This document shows positions 1 to 13,100 of a DNA stretch of 64,000 nt, piece by piece. The translations under genes were made by a program, and so were the position numbers. Origin of the DNA: Tubiluchus corallicola (Eukaryota > Priapulida > Priapulimorpha > Priapulimorphida > Tubiluchidae); assembly GCA_030141605.1 (NCBI GenBank), contig JAQGDQ010000392.1, positions 1 to 64,000 of the forward strand. The letters run 5' to 3'. How positions within the stretch are numbered: the stretch's first letter is position 1; the number at the start of each line of letters is the position of its first letter. The notes under the pieces are model-generated. The model searched no databases and was not told where the DNA came from. It worked only from the letters and a program-made list of their open reading frames with translations.

Positions 1-1998
1 GGTAGATTGGACCAAATATTTGCAAATGAATAATCGTAAGTTTATTCTTTCATTGGTACTGCTGTATTTTGAAAATCATTTGAATTCTGTTGGGATCTCG
101 AGGTACAATGAAATGAGTCGTTCAGTGTAACAGTCAGTATCAAATAGGGTGATCCTGATGGCTTCTCTGATCACGCTTGTCATAGACAACATCAGGTGTA
201 GATATATAAGTGGCCAATTAGCGTCACATTCTTTTTATGGTTATAAGATGCATCGATCATTACGCTTACCCTGATGAAAGCTTGGCATTATGAAGTGAAC
301 TTTAGACTGTCTAACCCGGCATCACTGTTTGACTTAGTTTTTAATACAAACAAACGCCTATTAATTTTGCGGCTGGCGTCACTGCCTGTCTAGGTTCAAA
401 CAATATTTATGCTACACTTTCAAAACGGTGTCTATAAAATGTGTTATAAAATGTTAGGAGAGTGTTTGCTAGGTCATTCTCTTAAAGAGAGTGGACACAT
501 TTTAACCTGCGAAGCTTCTGTCCAGTACACAAAATGCAAGAGAAAATATTCATTGATTTATTAGAAGTTGTTTATTATTTGGCTGAATCATAAGAACAGA
601 ACTGGCGAATAAATGGCCACTGGGAAACAATAATTCCAGTGATCATAATGTGTATAAATAAAAAAAACGAGTAGAAATATACATGTTTACTTAGAATCTG
701 AAAGGTCTAAGTTGTACCCCCTGGAAATCCATGGCATAAAACTTCTGTGATAAAAGCGTACAATGACGACAATAGCTAATAATGACAACGATGATAAATA
801 GATAATGAGCATAGATTACATGTAAACACTGCTGATAAAAAAGTATAACTATTTTTATAATATTTAAAATTACTTTAGCAATTTCATTGCATTTTGTATA
901 ATAGTAATACCCTCATACACATACACACACTTAAAGCATGCATTTGTTTAATTAACAAGTGCAATAGTGTTCGTTTTTAAAAATCCACGATTAAGTGTCG
1001 TAATTTGCACGATTCACTTTACTGCTTTACATAATTTCATTTACTCCTATGTATGTGTAGTAATATTGTTTCAGCAGCTTGCTTGATACCTTTTGTTCCC
1101 CTTATTTAATTCTGATAAATCGAAGCAGGCATTTTTTGACAAGAGCATAATTAACATGTAGAACATAAGTAACCGATATATTAACATGTCTATACAATAT
1201 TTTAAAATCCATTGTCAACATTAAAATGAAATATCTAATTTACAATTAGAAATATCTAGCTATTTCACTTTATTTTACAACTTTTTATACTTCAGTTTCC
1301 AAGATATTTGCGTTAGGTGCACGCAAACGTTAAAATAATTACACGCATGCATAAGTAGTAGATCTGCTAAGTGTAAACTTAATGAATTTCACAATCCAGA
1401 TCTAGTACTGCATTGTTTAAAGCTTTTTAGCAAAATGCTTTAGTTTCTATAGTATAATTACAGTCATTGGCTTGTAATTACACTGACAGGACTTTGTATT
1501 TAGATTTTCATATGGTTTAATTGTGTATTATAATGTCTTGTGTTATCTATGTCTCGTTTTGTAACTTGTGCATGTATATTCAAATTGATTCTTCGTGTCG
1601 TTAATCAACTCCCCAACATTATTACTTTGCGGCACATTGTTTTTGCAGCTGTTAAATTATATTCCTTGTTCATACAGGTATTGTTTTGCTAATCAATAAA
1701 CTCGATTCGTTCATGGACGTTTTGCTTATATTATTACACCTTGGTTAGGGTGTATTGATTATTGCTACCACCTGCAGTACTATGTAGTTATGTTCTCCGT
1801 AACGACAATGTGAACACAGCTATGGTGTTATCCAAAACAGCTATTATAGGGATATACAAATGAATTCATTAATTGGTTATAATATAGACCTCTATGTTGA
1901 GTCATCTTATCTGTAAATTTTTCATAATCAAGGCTGTGATAATGAGGATGTCGTTGCTTAGCATTATCTTGGCTGTTTTGTTTACATCAGTATAGGCG
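1..1998. other. AT-rich intergenic DNA, no gene recognised
   Basis: No open frame, splice-flanked exon or structured RNA that I can support was seen on either strand. The right-hand end should include the 3' UTR of the minus-strand TMEM45-family gene, whose stop codon is at 1999. Confidence 0.5.
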
Positions 1999-3371
1999 TC
2001 AAATATTGGTTGTATCGTCGTGAGTCTCATCTTCACCGACAAGTAAACCATCGCCTAATAGTTTCATTTGATCAGTACGCAAGGGAGCAGCACTGTATTC
2101 CACGTCATAATCCCATTGCATTTTCCTCATAAAATAATTCATGGCAGCATAGAGGGCCAGAATAAATAAAAACATGAAAGCACAATGCCAGGTATAGATC
2201 ATGGTGATCAGTAACATCTCTTTATGGCTGTCTTGATCCCATGGCACGGCATTGGGAATTGGGTTATAAAGGACGAAGCCCACGTGCCAGAACCAGGTAC
2301 CTTGTAACAAGGTAAAGTATGCTCGTGACAGAGCCGCTAAAATGTTGTTCTGATATTTCATCTCCAATACTGTTGCCGCAAAGCAAGCAAAAGCCGTGTA
2401 GTAAAGAAGCACATGGACTTGGATATCCATTGGGTGACGTCCATGAAGGTGCTGATAGAACAACAGAAATTCCATTGCAAACGCCAATGCTCCAGTGACG
2501 TAATCCAAGTTATTAGGTAATGCTGAGCCGTAATAAAGTACTAGTATATCGATGACACCCGACAAACCAAAGAAGAAAAACATCGTGGCATGTTGTGCAT
2601 TACCGTAGTGATAAAACGTGCCATCTTCCATTGCTAAAGCAAAAGAGAGAACATCCTGTATAATAAAGTACTACAAAAAAGCAATTATAATCATATCTTG
2701 TCATAATCATGACAAGTGCAGTAGCAGCAACAATTATAATAACAGCAGGATAGAGAAGACGACGACCACAACGATAATTACTACTGTAATGGTGATTAGT
2801 TTCACACGTTGAAATTATGATGGGTCTCTGGATGGCAGAGAATTTAGGTTAAACAAAACAGATGCATTTTTAGCACCGTAGGCCTAAAACCAGTACTCGA
2901 TTATGCCTTTTTAAACTACGATTTACCTAGCCATGACTATTGACTAGCGTGTTAGTTGAGATCTGTTATTAAAGATAATGATAATGGTAAAGACAAATAC
3001 CAGTACCGATGTCACTTAAATCACTTAATAATAAACCTCAAAATCCCTTTCTTTGAGATTTTTTGGGTTTTTGAGTTGAATACAACGCAGCACAATTGTC
3101 TCTTTCTCTTGTAGTTTGTTTTCTGTGCTTAAGTAATAAGAATACCTGTGGCTATTTCTCCTATCATTCCACCGCCAGCGAATACAATCTTAAGGATTGG
3201 CTCCACAGGTACGTTGGGAGCACAGGTACAGGTAAAAGAGACGGAGCTGCGAAATGGGCGTCCATTCTTTTTCCTAGAGAGTAGATATCGCCAAAGCATT
3301 TGCGTCGTCCACCACAACGCGACGATGAAAAAGAACGTTCCTGGTACGATGTGACCCAAAAATGACCCCAT
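1999..3371 (-). CDS. TMEM45-family multi-pass membrane protein, 2 exons
   Basis: Complete two-exon CDS: exon 1 at 3371-3146 and exon 2 at 2633-1999, joined ACAG|gtattc to ctttag|CA. The phase is preserved and the protein is 286 residues, close to the usual size for TMEM45A/B. The N-terminus (MGSFLGHIVPGTFFFIVALWW) is the family signature of a first hydrophobic helix. Exon 2 holds the conserved HATMFFFFGLSGVIDI helix, a LLFYQHLHGRHPMD loop, the QGTWFWHVGFVLYNP motif and a hydrophobic helix before an acidic C-terminal tail. About seven membrane segments are expected. Vertebrate members lie in Golgi or endolysosomal membranes and their biochemical role is poorly defined. The start is supported by the motif and by a purine at -3. 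A long trinucleotide repeat lies about 95 bp upstream of the ATG. I cannot say whether it is closer to TMEM45A or TMEM45B; an invertebrate co-orthologue is likely. Confidence 0.9.
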
Positions 3372-3464
3372 TTCAACACATCACCTATAAATAAGCGAAA
3401 ATAATGTCCCAACGTTAAACGTACTAAAAGCAATCTATGATACCATACTAAATTCCCAAATGCA

Positions 3465-3648
<184 letters not shown>

Positions 3649-3888
3649 CGCTGAAAGTTTTTTATAGTATATAATAACTATATTGACTTCACTAATCATT
3701 TTGTACAGTGCAAAGTGTTGAGGTACCGTACGTGAAGCTGAGACGATTAATGTGACATATGCGTCGGGAGAAAACCCTCGATACGTAGACCTGTTTGCTC
3801 TTCACTTCCGTCACACGTTTACAGTTTAAAGTGCTCTCGTGAAAAGCTTCTAAGGCTTTTTCCGTTGGGCTCATTCTAAGAAGATGGA

Positions 3889-3917
3889 CCATATATATAT
3901 ATATATATATATATATA
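3889..3917. repeat. (AT)n microsatellite
   Basis: Pure alternating AT run in intergenic DNA. Similar short AT runs occur near 6847-6866 and 61806-61829. Confidence 0.85.
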
Positions 3918-4084
3918 GTGTTACACAACCAGGAAAGGGACTCCTCGATCTGTCACTAATATTTTCTAAGAAGAGCACACCAATGAAACAAGAGAACTGA
4001 AAGTTCTCTGCTAAACTCACCGCAAAGCGAAATTTCAACTTAGTCCTTGCATTATTGTCGTCAAATTCATTGTGTGCGTAATAA

Positions 4085-4178
4085 ACTACGTATACATACA
4101 CGTTCACACTACGTATACATACACGTTCACACTACGTATACATACACGTTCACACTACGTATACATACACGTTCACAC
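4085..4178. repeat. 23-bp tandem repeat, 4 copies
   Basis: Four head-to-tail, virtually identical copies of a unit reading actacgtatacatacacg followed by ttcac. Each unit contains the palindrome tacgta. The copies are too short and have no distinct spacers, so this is not a CRISPR array. Confidence 0.9.
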
Positions 4179-5072
4179 TTATAATTAACGAAAATTCCGA
4201 AAATCCCAACTTGACCTGAATGACCCTAAAGCTAGTAAATGCAATAGAATTTCATTTAGTATTTCCCCTTTGGTTCAAGGGTTGCTTTTCGTAAATAATA
4301 CCGAGTTCCGAACTACAATACAGTGATTGTATATTTACATATGTTAATATTCTAAGTTTCAGTGAGTTCCACATTCCATCTTTCTTCGTCTCAAAGTTAT
4401 CAATGAAATTTAACAGCACGAACGATTCGTTTGAAATCTCCCCCAGTGACAACAGCATCCCTTGAGCCCACTGTGACACTAAAATGAATTAACATCCTCA
4501 GAATAACGTTTCCAGTTCTTTCTCATTGTCATCAAAATAGGAATTTCTCGGAATTCTAAAATAGCAAAAGTAAGTTCATCGTCTGGGTATTTAATAAACT
4601 GTACGCATACAACGTGAGTTTTACTACCCCACACAGTTCATCAAAATACGCATGATCACTTATGCTCTTGATAAACCCTTAATGGAAGTTTCAGTCCAAG
4701 TATGAGAGAGCGTCTCGGGGATTTTGCCTGCACGCACGTAATTGCCGTAATTTTGTTAAGTCACGTATAAAACCTCAGGTGATGTCATAAGTGATAATTT
4801 TATTTTTGTTTATTTGCAGTTTATTACGCTGATTAGCCATTAGCGCTCCTTACTAATAGAAGATCTTGCCAACTCTCACCAGGAAGCTTTCATGTTGTTC
4901 TTGTCTTTTCGAGTCTTAATTCTGATAACAAGCGATATTTCGCTTTATCATGGGATTTCTAAATCATTATCACGACGTCTGACACCTGCCCTGCGAACAG
5001 GTGTGATCGCCTAAGAGTCTGTTTCGATTAGGAAACGCTGTGCAGATCCCTCTGGCACATATCAACATCATC

Positions 5073-5138
5073 TCCACCATCGTCAGCGTCGCCATTGTCG
5101 TCGTCGTCCTCCTCCTCCTCATTGTCATCATCGTCATT

Positions 5139-5193
<55 letters not shown>

Positions 5194-5284
5194 GTAGCAG
5201 CAGCAGCAGCAGCAGCAACAGCATCATCATCGTCATCACCATCACCATCAAGGTCGTCGGCGTCGTCGTCGCCATCGTGATCAT
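5073..5284. repeat. (TCA/TCG)n with (CAG)n trinucleotide microsatellite
   Basis: Mainly ATC/TCA units with TCG variants and an internal block of about 7 CAG units near 5191-5215. Both strands give long homopolymeric Ser, Ile or Met frames, which I reject as coding because they end without any conserved flank. Confidence 0.9.
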
Positions 5285-5504
5285 CATAGTTACCACTATT
5301 ATTGTTAAGGAATGATACCTTTCAAAATGTTACTAATGAGCTAAATTCGCCCCACAGGGCTTTAAATTTCATTTCTTCTCAAACTGCGATCATTGTCAAC
5401 ATCCACGTGAAACGTATAAAATTTATGATGCATTAATAACAAGCCACGCAAAATTTATGTTGTGTCAACACCATATAAATTGCTCGGTAAGCCTGAAATA
5501 TGGG

Positions 5505-5775
5505 AAATGAATGTAGGTAAAAATAGCACGGGTAAAAATGGCACAGAAAAAATGGTACAAATCCAAAAGTAGGTAAAATGAAACAGGTAAAAATGGCACA
5601 GGGAAAAATGGCACAAATGGAAAAGTAGGTAAAATGGTACAGTTAAAAATGGCACCGGGATTTCCTGTGCCATGTTTACCTACTTTTCTCGTTGTTGTGC
5701 CATTTTTCCTTGTGCCATTTTTTCCTGTGCCATTTTTTCTTGTGCCGTTTTTACCTGCGCCATTTTACCACGCAC
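5505..5775. repeat. Inverted minisatellite (palindromic array)
   Basis: The left arm (about 5510-5660) repeats units like ggtaaaaatggcacag on the plus strand. The right arm (about 5662-5770) repeats the reverse complement, like ctgtgccatttttacc, in several copies. The arms meet head-to-head around 5660, so the block could fold as a long imperfect hairpin. Confidence 0.8.
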
Positions 5776-8700
5776 AATGAGCAATGTCTATCTAGATTCT
5801 AGACAGACATTGGAGAAAATACATTTTGTTTGTGACATGTAGAGAGCGTGCGTGCATACAAGACTGTACTAAACGTGCATCTCAGCACATCGGTGATTAA
5901 ATAGGAAAAAATAGAAATAATAGTACTGTACAGAAATTTTTAGCACATTTCACACTAAACAATATTCACATATTCAATATCAAGCGTTAAAAAGCACTTA
6001 CAAACTACTTAAAAACTCAGATTTTCGTTAATTAGACTATCCCTTCGCTTTACACACATTCAGATTATTGCCAATTAACCAACCTGGTGAGATGGCTAAA
6101 CGTGAGGATATCACCTTGACTACCGTCACTAAGCAGAGGAAGCTGGAGCCTCAACAAGGATGGTTAGCAACACTCCTTTAAGCAACTATCTCTTATTATG
6201 TAGCAATGGTATGCCGGTCACGTAGTGTACTGCTCTCATCGCCTCTGAGTCCAAAGTCTGTGTTTGCGCAAATGTACTGCTAGTAATTTTGCCGCTTCCG
6301 TCGTATGCGAGTTTGCCCTATCAATACTCAGCAATGGTAATCTTTCTTATCAGCTTGGCTTTTGGGGCGATGAAGAAGGGCAGAACAGGTAACAACAAAA
6401 ATGCGACAATATTTCACTCTTAGTGGGGTTGCTCCCGAACAGCGCTTTTGACCAACGTCCCAGTTCTGTAGGTAACAATATTAGATAGACCTAAGCAACA
6501 ACTATTAGTAAAGCAATTTCATGCCTTTTGTTTTTAAAACATGTTTATTAAGACGAATTTGTAATATATAATTACAAAGGATTTAGAAATTAGTAGAAAA
6601 TATGATTATAAAGACGTAAAGGACATAAAATGCACCCCTACGCCATACTGTTGACCGGATAAACGTGATTAAAAGATGTTTATAATATTAAAACACAAGA
6701 AAGGGCTCTTCATAAATAATAATAAGTAGTTTATATTGAGCTACATTCTGGTTATACCACAGCCCACAACTAACCACATTAAGTAGGCTCTGCTAAGTGT
6801 GTGTTGGATACTACCTGCAGTACATATAGAAAAGGTACCATTTTTCTATATATATATATATATAAACAAGGTTCTGCAGAAAACATGCAATATATTAATT
6901 TTCTGCACAGTTATACTCTGGTGGTGTTGCACTGCTTAGTGCCATAGGATGCAACTGTGCAACTGCAGGTCTGTAATTTGCAGATTAATGATCAAGGGTT
7001 TCAAGAATACTTGGATAAGAGAAATTGATTTTCGTCAAACCGACGTTGTTCTTAGGTGAATAAAAGACGTCGACGGAGGCAGTAGTTGACTATAATCAAT
7101 TCAATCAATGACAGCATATCAATTGACGACGTCAAAATTTATCTATTAGTTCCGTTATTTCAATGTCTTCATCAAAGTTAAGGCCTATTCAAACTACCCA
7201 GCAAAAGCTCATTTTCCAAGATTTGAATAACCGTAAGATGACAGGGATTGATTGTACCCCTGTACATTTCACACAGCGCGGCAGTGTACTCGTGTAGTGA
7301 AGAGCACCAATCAGCACAATGACATGCAGAGCGAATTAGCATGCACCACAATGCAGCGTGATTTGTCCATGAATCACTGACCTGAAAATTTCGGAAAGCT
7401 ATTGTGATTTAGAAAATGTTTTCTGTAGGTTTCAATTACAAGAAACACCAGTGAATCGTTAAGGTAGATATATGTGCGAGCCGAATGAGTTTTCTAGCTC
7501 CGTATGAAAAATTCCTACGTGGGATTCTTAATGCTTTACTGTTTACCATTTTTTTATGCCTGCAAGACGTGCAGTTTTAACTAATATTGCCACGCACAAG
7601 TTGCTAAGCACGCAAAAATACTAATTATGAAGATACTGATTAAGGTTTGCATAAATGTGAATAGAGCTTACGTGAACAGTGAACTCTACCCTGAATTGAA
7701 GAATAACGCTCCTAGTTAACTGTTTCGTTAAGTAGGTCTCTAAATACATAGGTAATATTGGGAATAATTATAAGATCGAAACAAAACCATGTTCGTCCTC
7801 AGCTGGCTTTATATAAACATTCTTGCAAGATTCACCAAGGGCTCATTCTGAAATATGAATCACGTCCTATCTAAAGTCATTTACATGATCCGATTTTGTC
7901 GCGCAACTAAGTAGGATGTATGGTCGGGCCAGTGTCGAAGAAAAGTCCGATGTTATTTTAATACGGTCCTGATTATAATCGGATTCTGTCGGAAAATCCC
8001 ATCCGACAGGCGGCAGCGTGGAGTTGCGTGCAAATTTAAAAATTTCCGCGTTTCGTTCAGGCTTGGTGATATTTTCAGTGACATAAATAACTGTACCAGG
8101 CATCGAAGACATCTAAGAAAAAACAGATTTCATATCCCCGTTGTTCCAGAGATACATTCTCTGCAGTTATTAGAAAAAGTTTGAAACATAAAGAAAGATA
8201 AATGCAGGTACGAGAGCGGCCACAAAAAGAACACTCGCAGGGGGTATTATTAATTGCCTTCTTCAGGATTTATAGAAACACGATCTGCAGAATTACACAA
8301 AATTCCCTTGGGATATATATCTCCTTGGTCAGCAGTTCAGATGTAGATGACGTAAAAAGTCGTCTCAAGTTCAAATTACGACTATTTATTCACTTACAGC
8401 ATCACCCCTTCTACAAAATAATGTCAATAACAAACAACAACAACTAGGCTAATTAATATAGTTCTATAACATAAACCACTGGGTTTATTCATTTCTGCCT
8501 TATCCAAGTTTAAACATTTTCTAGCTAAGGTACTTTATAGCTAGATAAGTTAGCTGAAATTAGTAATCGTAATTACTTTTATAGTTTAGACCTCTAATAA
8601 ATGTAAACTGTTATTACCTGTTTATTTGATCAGTTCACTACTACCAGCGCCATACTATACGGAACCCTGGTCCTGCTCACCGTATTTTTTGCAATATATA

Positions 8701-9398
8701 TGTAATTCTTCGTGCTCGCTATACACTTATAAGTCTCTCTATAGGCGTTTCAATTTATGTTTTGGACTTTAGCTTCTCGGTCTTATCGATTTTTTTTTTG
8801 AATTGCATTGCCTATGTGTATGTGTTTTTACGTTAATATTAGGTCTATAGGCTGTAACACGAATGCGAAAGATGTTAAAATTCATCATAATTGTTACACC
8901 ACAAAGTCTGAGCAAACGTTGAGCTGACTAGTCGATCGACAAGTCGGATTTTAAATTTTCAAAGTTACAAGATGTCCCACAAAGTCTGTCCGACGCTTCA
9001 AGCGCTACAATACTTTATTCGATTTTGTTATCAAATTTTGACTGGTCGTGTAAACAATTCGTCCCCCTTCATCGGACTCCTTCCGAGAATCTGATTTTAT
9101 TGGACCTTGTGTAAACGGGCATAACACCTTGTAATCCTGTTTCATTTGAAGCTGCTGTATAGCTTCTTTTATTGATAGGACTTGTTTTGCTGCTTTTGCG
9201 TACGTCAAGATTCAATACCGTGATATTGTAATACCCTTTAACTGATATTCAGTCCTTTTCGGTTAGACACACAGAAACGTGCGCGGGATGAAAAATTGTC
9301 CAAGAGATAAAATAGTAGGAGCTACCAAACATTTATATCAAGCGCAGTTGCAGGAACAAGAATAGAATCTACCAGCTATTACTGACGTTGTACTGTTA

Positions 9399-9786
9399 AG
9401 TGGCGTTTATGTAGCAACCGGGGCTGAGGAATAAATGAAATGAGTTTATAGTGTTTTCAAACGTTCAAAGCGTCCGCTTATCAAACTTGCATTATGCATT
9501 ATTTTTTTCTGCGACTATTTCTTATTGTTTTTATTGCACAAGTCGATAACGCATAAAGTGGCGTTCATGTTGCATCCGAATGCGGATACGTTTTGTGTGG
9601 TGTGGAATAGATAAAATCGGTTTATATTGTCTTCCATGCACCCATTTATGCAGCCTGCGTATGCGTTGTTCTTTTTCTGCAGCTATTCTTATTGATTTTC
9701 TTTCGCAGGACATCCGCGTCCGCATTCGGATGCCACACAAACGTCACTTAACGCGTGCGCATTCTGGATGCTACATAAACGACACT
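9399..9786. mobile_element. PIF/Harbinger-like MITE (outer, interrupted)
   Basis: Terminal inverted repeats AGTGGCGTTTATGTAGCA at the left and TGCTACATAAACGACACT at the right, flanked by the 3 bp duplication TTA (9396-9398 and 9787-9789). TWA duplications are typical of PIF/Harbinger. It encodes nothing. It contains a second element of the same family at 9557-9748 and lies a few hundred bases upstream of the DNAI4 start. Confidence 0.75.
9557..9748. mobile_element. PIF/Harbinger-like MITE (inner, nested)
   Basis: Inverted repeats of about 32 bp, AGTGGCGTTCATGTTGCATC at the left and its near reverse complement at the right, with TAA duplicated at 9754-9756-type positions on both sides (left 9554-9556, right 9749-9751). 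Its TIRs and internal TTTTTCTGC(A/G)(A/G)CTATT segment match the surrounding element, so one copy jumped into another. Confidence 0.78.
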
Positions 9787-10124
9787 TTATTGCTACAATA
9801 TCAGTTAAGGCTTTAACATTGTAAACTATAACGTAGAAAGGATAAGTAATTAAATTTTTTATTATTATTAATGCAGCTTTGTGATATCGAGCAAGTGCTT
9901 TAAATATTGTGCGGTAATTAAAATTTTTATTTCAGACTTTCATAGTTTTGCGATATCGAGCATCGACGTCGCGGAGAAATGGCTTTTCTAGATTTTGATT
10001 TTTGTTCCAGGCGGCAGGTGTCGCAAAACTGGTAGACTGTTGCTTGGCAACATTCGAGTACTGAACTTGGCGGAAACGTATTTTGTAAAAAAAAATTGGC
10101 AGGAGAAAATACAAACTAATTAAA

Positions 10125-13100
10125 ATGGCAGCACATATAGCTGTTCCAGAAGTCCATAGTGACCCTAAACCGGGCGCTCTGCCTAGAACGTGAGTCATTT
10201 AACGTTTCCTCAGCTTAGCAAAAAGTTTTTTAAATTTTGGCTGACTGTTCTCAGAGAGCAGGAAATGTATTCTACAAGTTTTGTAATACAAAAATGTAAT
10301 CTTGCCTTGAAGATTAATTATTGTGCGCTACCTCCTCTGGGGCCTACTGGAGCCTAGCAGAAACTAAATTTCACGTATATCAGATCATACTATTTTATAG
10401 AGTTCAGTTTCACGCAGATCAGCAGTCAAACAACGATAAATTGCATACTTCGTAAGAGTCCTGGATGACAAACTGAACCATCTTTCTTGGACTGCTTCCA
10501 GTTTCATTATTATTATCATTAACATCATTTTATTTCGAATATACTTTGCATAAGTAATTCATAAAAAAGTGTTAGCAGTCAAGATTATTCACATGATTAG
10601 TAATGCAAATACAACATAACGATAGTAAGAAGAATTAGTGGGGCTAGCATTTTTGATAAAATATATAAGCAGTACAGTTTCTCTCAAATTAACATGTTAC
10701 AATGTAATTTAGAATTGATTGCAGCTGTGCTGTGTTTAAAAAATTAAAATCATTACATTCTAAGCATTTGACCCAGTCTCTAGCCATATTAAAAATAACC
10801 CGTTGGTTTCCTATCAAAGGCCTTTTCCTCACTGATCTCCTTGCTAAAATATTATATCCATTTTCTAACTGATAACTACTACAGTTCAACGTGCAACATA
10901 TATGTCGTAAATTAAAACCCATTGCTGATTTAACAGTAAACAGAGCTTGGTGTGCCACTAACTTAACAATAGTGTTAGTACTTTGTTTACAATAAAAGTA
11001 GTATTTAAGAAATTGTTTATAGCACTTGTTTATACCTGTTAAATGTTGGGTCTACAAAATCACTAGACAAAGAATTTGACACATTATATTCATGACTTTC
11101 TGGATTCCAAGCAAGGCTGGCATACTCCAGAGGTTATCTCACTGTTCTTTTAAACAATGGCATTATAATTTGTGGCAATCTATTTTTAACACATTTATGA
11201 ATAATGCTAATTTTATTGTTTGCTTTTACTATGCACTTATTGATATGATTGTCCCATTGAGCAAAATTTCCTGCTATTTTAGCAACTTTACTTGTAATTG
11301 AAATAAGTCTGGCATCATTGGTGAATTTTAAGTAATCACGATATACTCTCTCGAAAGTAAAGTCTTGATGATTGTTGTAAAAATACCCCGACAGAGTTGT
11401 TGACAAGCAGGCGAAGAGTGATTTCCAATTTGGCTGATGATGCAGATCACTCTTGCACATGTTAAATAATGTATCAGCTTTGCCTCAATGTCATAGATTA
11501 TCTAAGAGTAACTGTTATGTGATTTTCTCAATAAAATTTCAATTTAAGTGAAAATAGGGCAACACAGTGACTATTGCAGCTTCTTCGTAATTCTGAAAAT
11601 TTTATGTCCTCTTATTTGATTTCATTGGACCATTGTTTACTCTGATTTAGAGACTAACATATGCAGTGCAATGCAATGGGGATTTTGAATTATTAATCAT
11701 CAACTAAGGGCTGCGGTTACTAAGCAGTCACATCAAATAGTAATTCCTAGTACGTATAGTATGAAACTTTCTAAGCAAAGTGCAATTAAATGTTTTTCAT
11801 CATAAATGCAACTTTGACACAGCTCTGCTGTCTTACAAGTGAAGCCGTAAAATGTAACGGAACTGGTGCTGAATGCTAAATTATCACTAACTTTTTTTAA
11901 TTAAGAACTCGTAATAATGTTTAAATGTGACTTTTAATCTGATATGAGTCGTTCGTCATTTTTCTTGTGAAATAATTACCTTTTCCTTTTCAGCACCAAG
12001 AAACAACAATGGTAATTCATTTTAAGGCTTAGGCATCCATTTTCCCACTTTCAAATTTTTCTTTTGAAAAATTTTGTCATCTAAGAGCACATTGCACATA
12101 CTATTCTCTTGATGTCTTACAAAATCAGCATGATGTTTATTCTAAATGTTGCACAAGTGACTTTGAGTTATGGTTGTTATCATGTTTATATGTTGTGTTT
12201 TGTGTTTTTTGAGAATTCAAACAGTTTAAGTGGCATCCTTCTCATCCTACGAGAGGGGCTCCCAACATGAGTGAAATCTAGATCATAATGTCTCATTCTG
12301 TCATCAAGAATCTTCAATCAAGATTCATTTTTTCATTGAAGTGAATATTTGTTAACTCAGTTGATGAATTTTATTCTATACCAGAACTAATGCATCACAA
12401 CATTACTATTTTATTTGCATTGCTTATACTCAAAATCTGTTAAACTGAGTTTTATGAACATGTATAATTTGCTCAATTCAGGTTTAGTGAGTCAAAAGCT
12501 TGAATATTTTTAGTTCAGTTTATTCACTCAGTCATAAAAGTCTTAAATTAGTTACTAGAAATTAGACTTTTTCATCTTCAGACTAACAGAACACTTGCAT
12601 GTGGTGCTAAAATCAATCAAACGTTTTCTAAAGACTGCACTGCATGGGAAACAGTGAGAACCACTCTGCTAAGTAGATGTATTCTGATATCTAGATAAAT
12701 TTAAATATCAACACTGATGTTTTTAAAAGCATTTTGGAGTGAAATCTGTGCTATTTTTCACAATTATCCCAGATGGTTACCAAAATGTTTCTTTTTTAAG
12801 CAGCTGTAGGCCCAAGAGTTAAATCTAAGGTAGGACATGATTTACATCAGCAATTGTTACATTATGAATAAGTTGTATAATCTAACTACTATGTATGAAT
12901 AATGGCAAAACAGTTTTGAAAGAAGTGAACATCAATTTTGTAAATAATAATATATAGCATTAATAAATAACTTATTAGTGCTGATATTATTATAACTTAT
13001 TTATCTTTGATTGTATATTATTTTGTAGCTCAGTGCACAATGATTATGTACACGTATAAATTAATTAGTGCAGTCCATCAACTAGCCAAACAATGAAGAT

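Noticed and set aside
4085-4178. CRISPR-like array
   Set aside because: Units are contiguous, with no variable spacers, in animal DNA.
4970-5315. Open frames of Met, Ile or Ser runs on both strands
   Set aside because: Translation of the TCA/CAG microsatellite.
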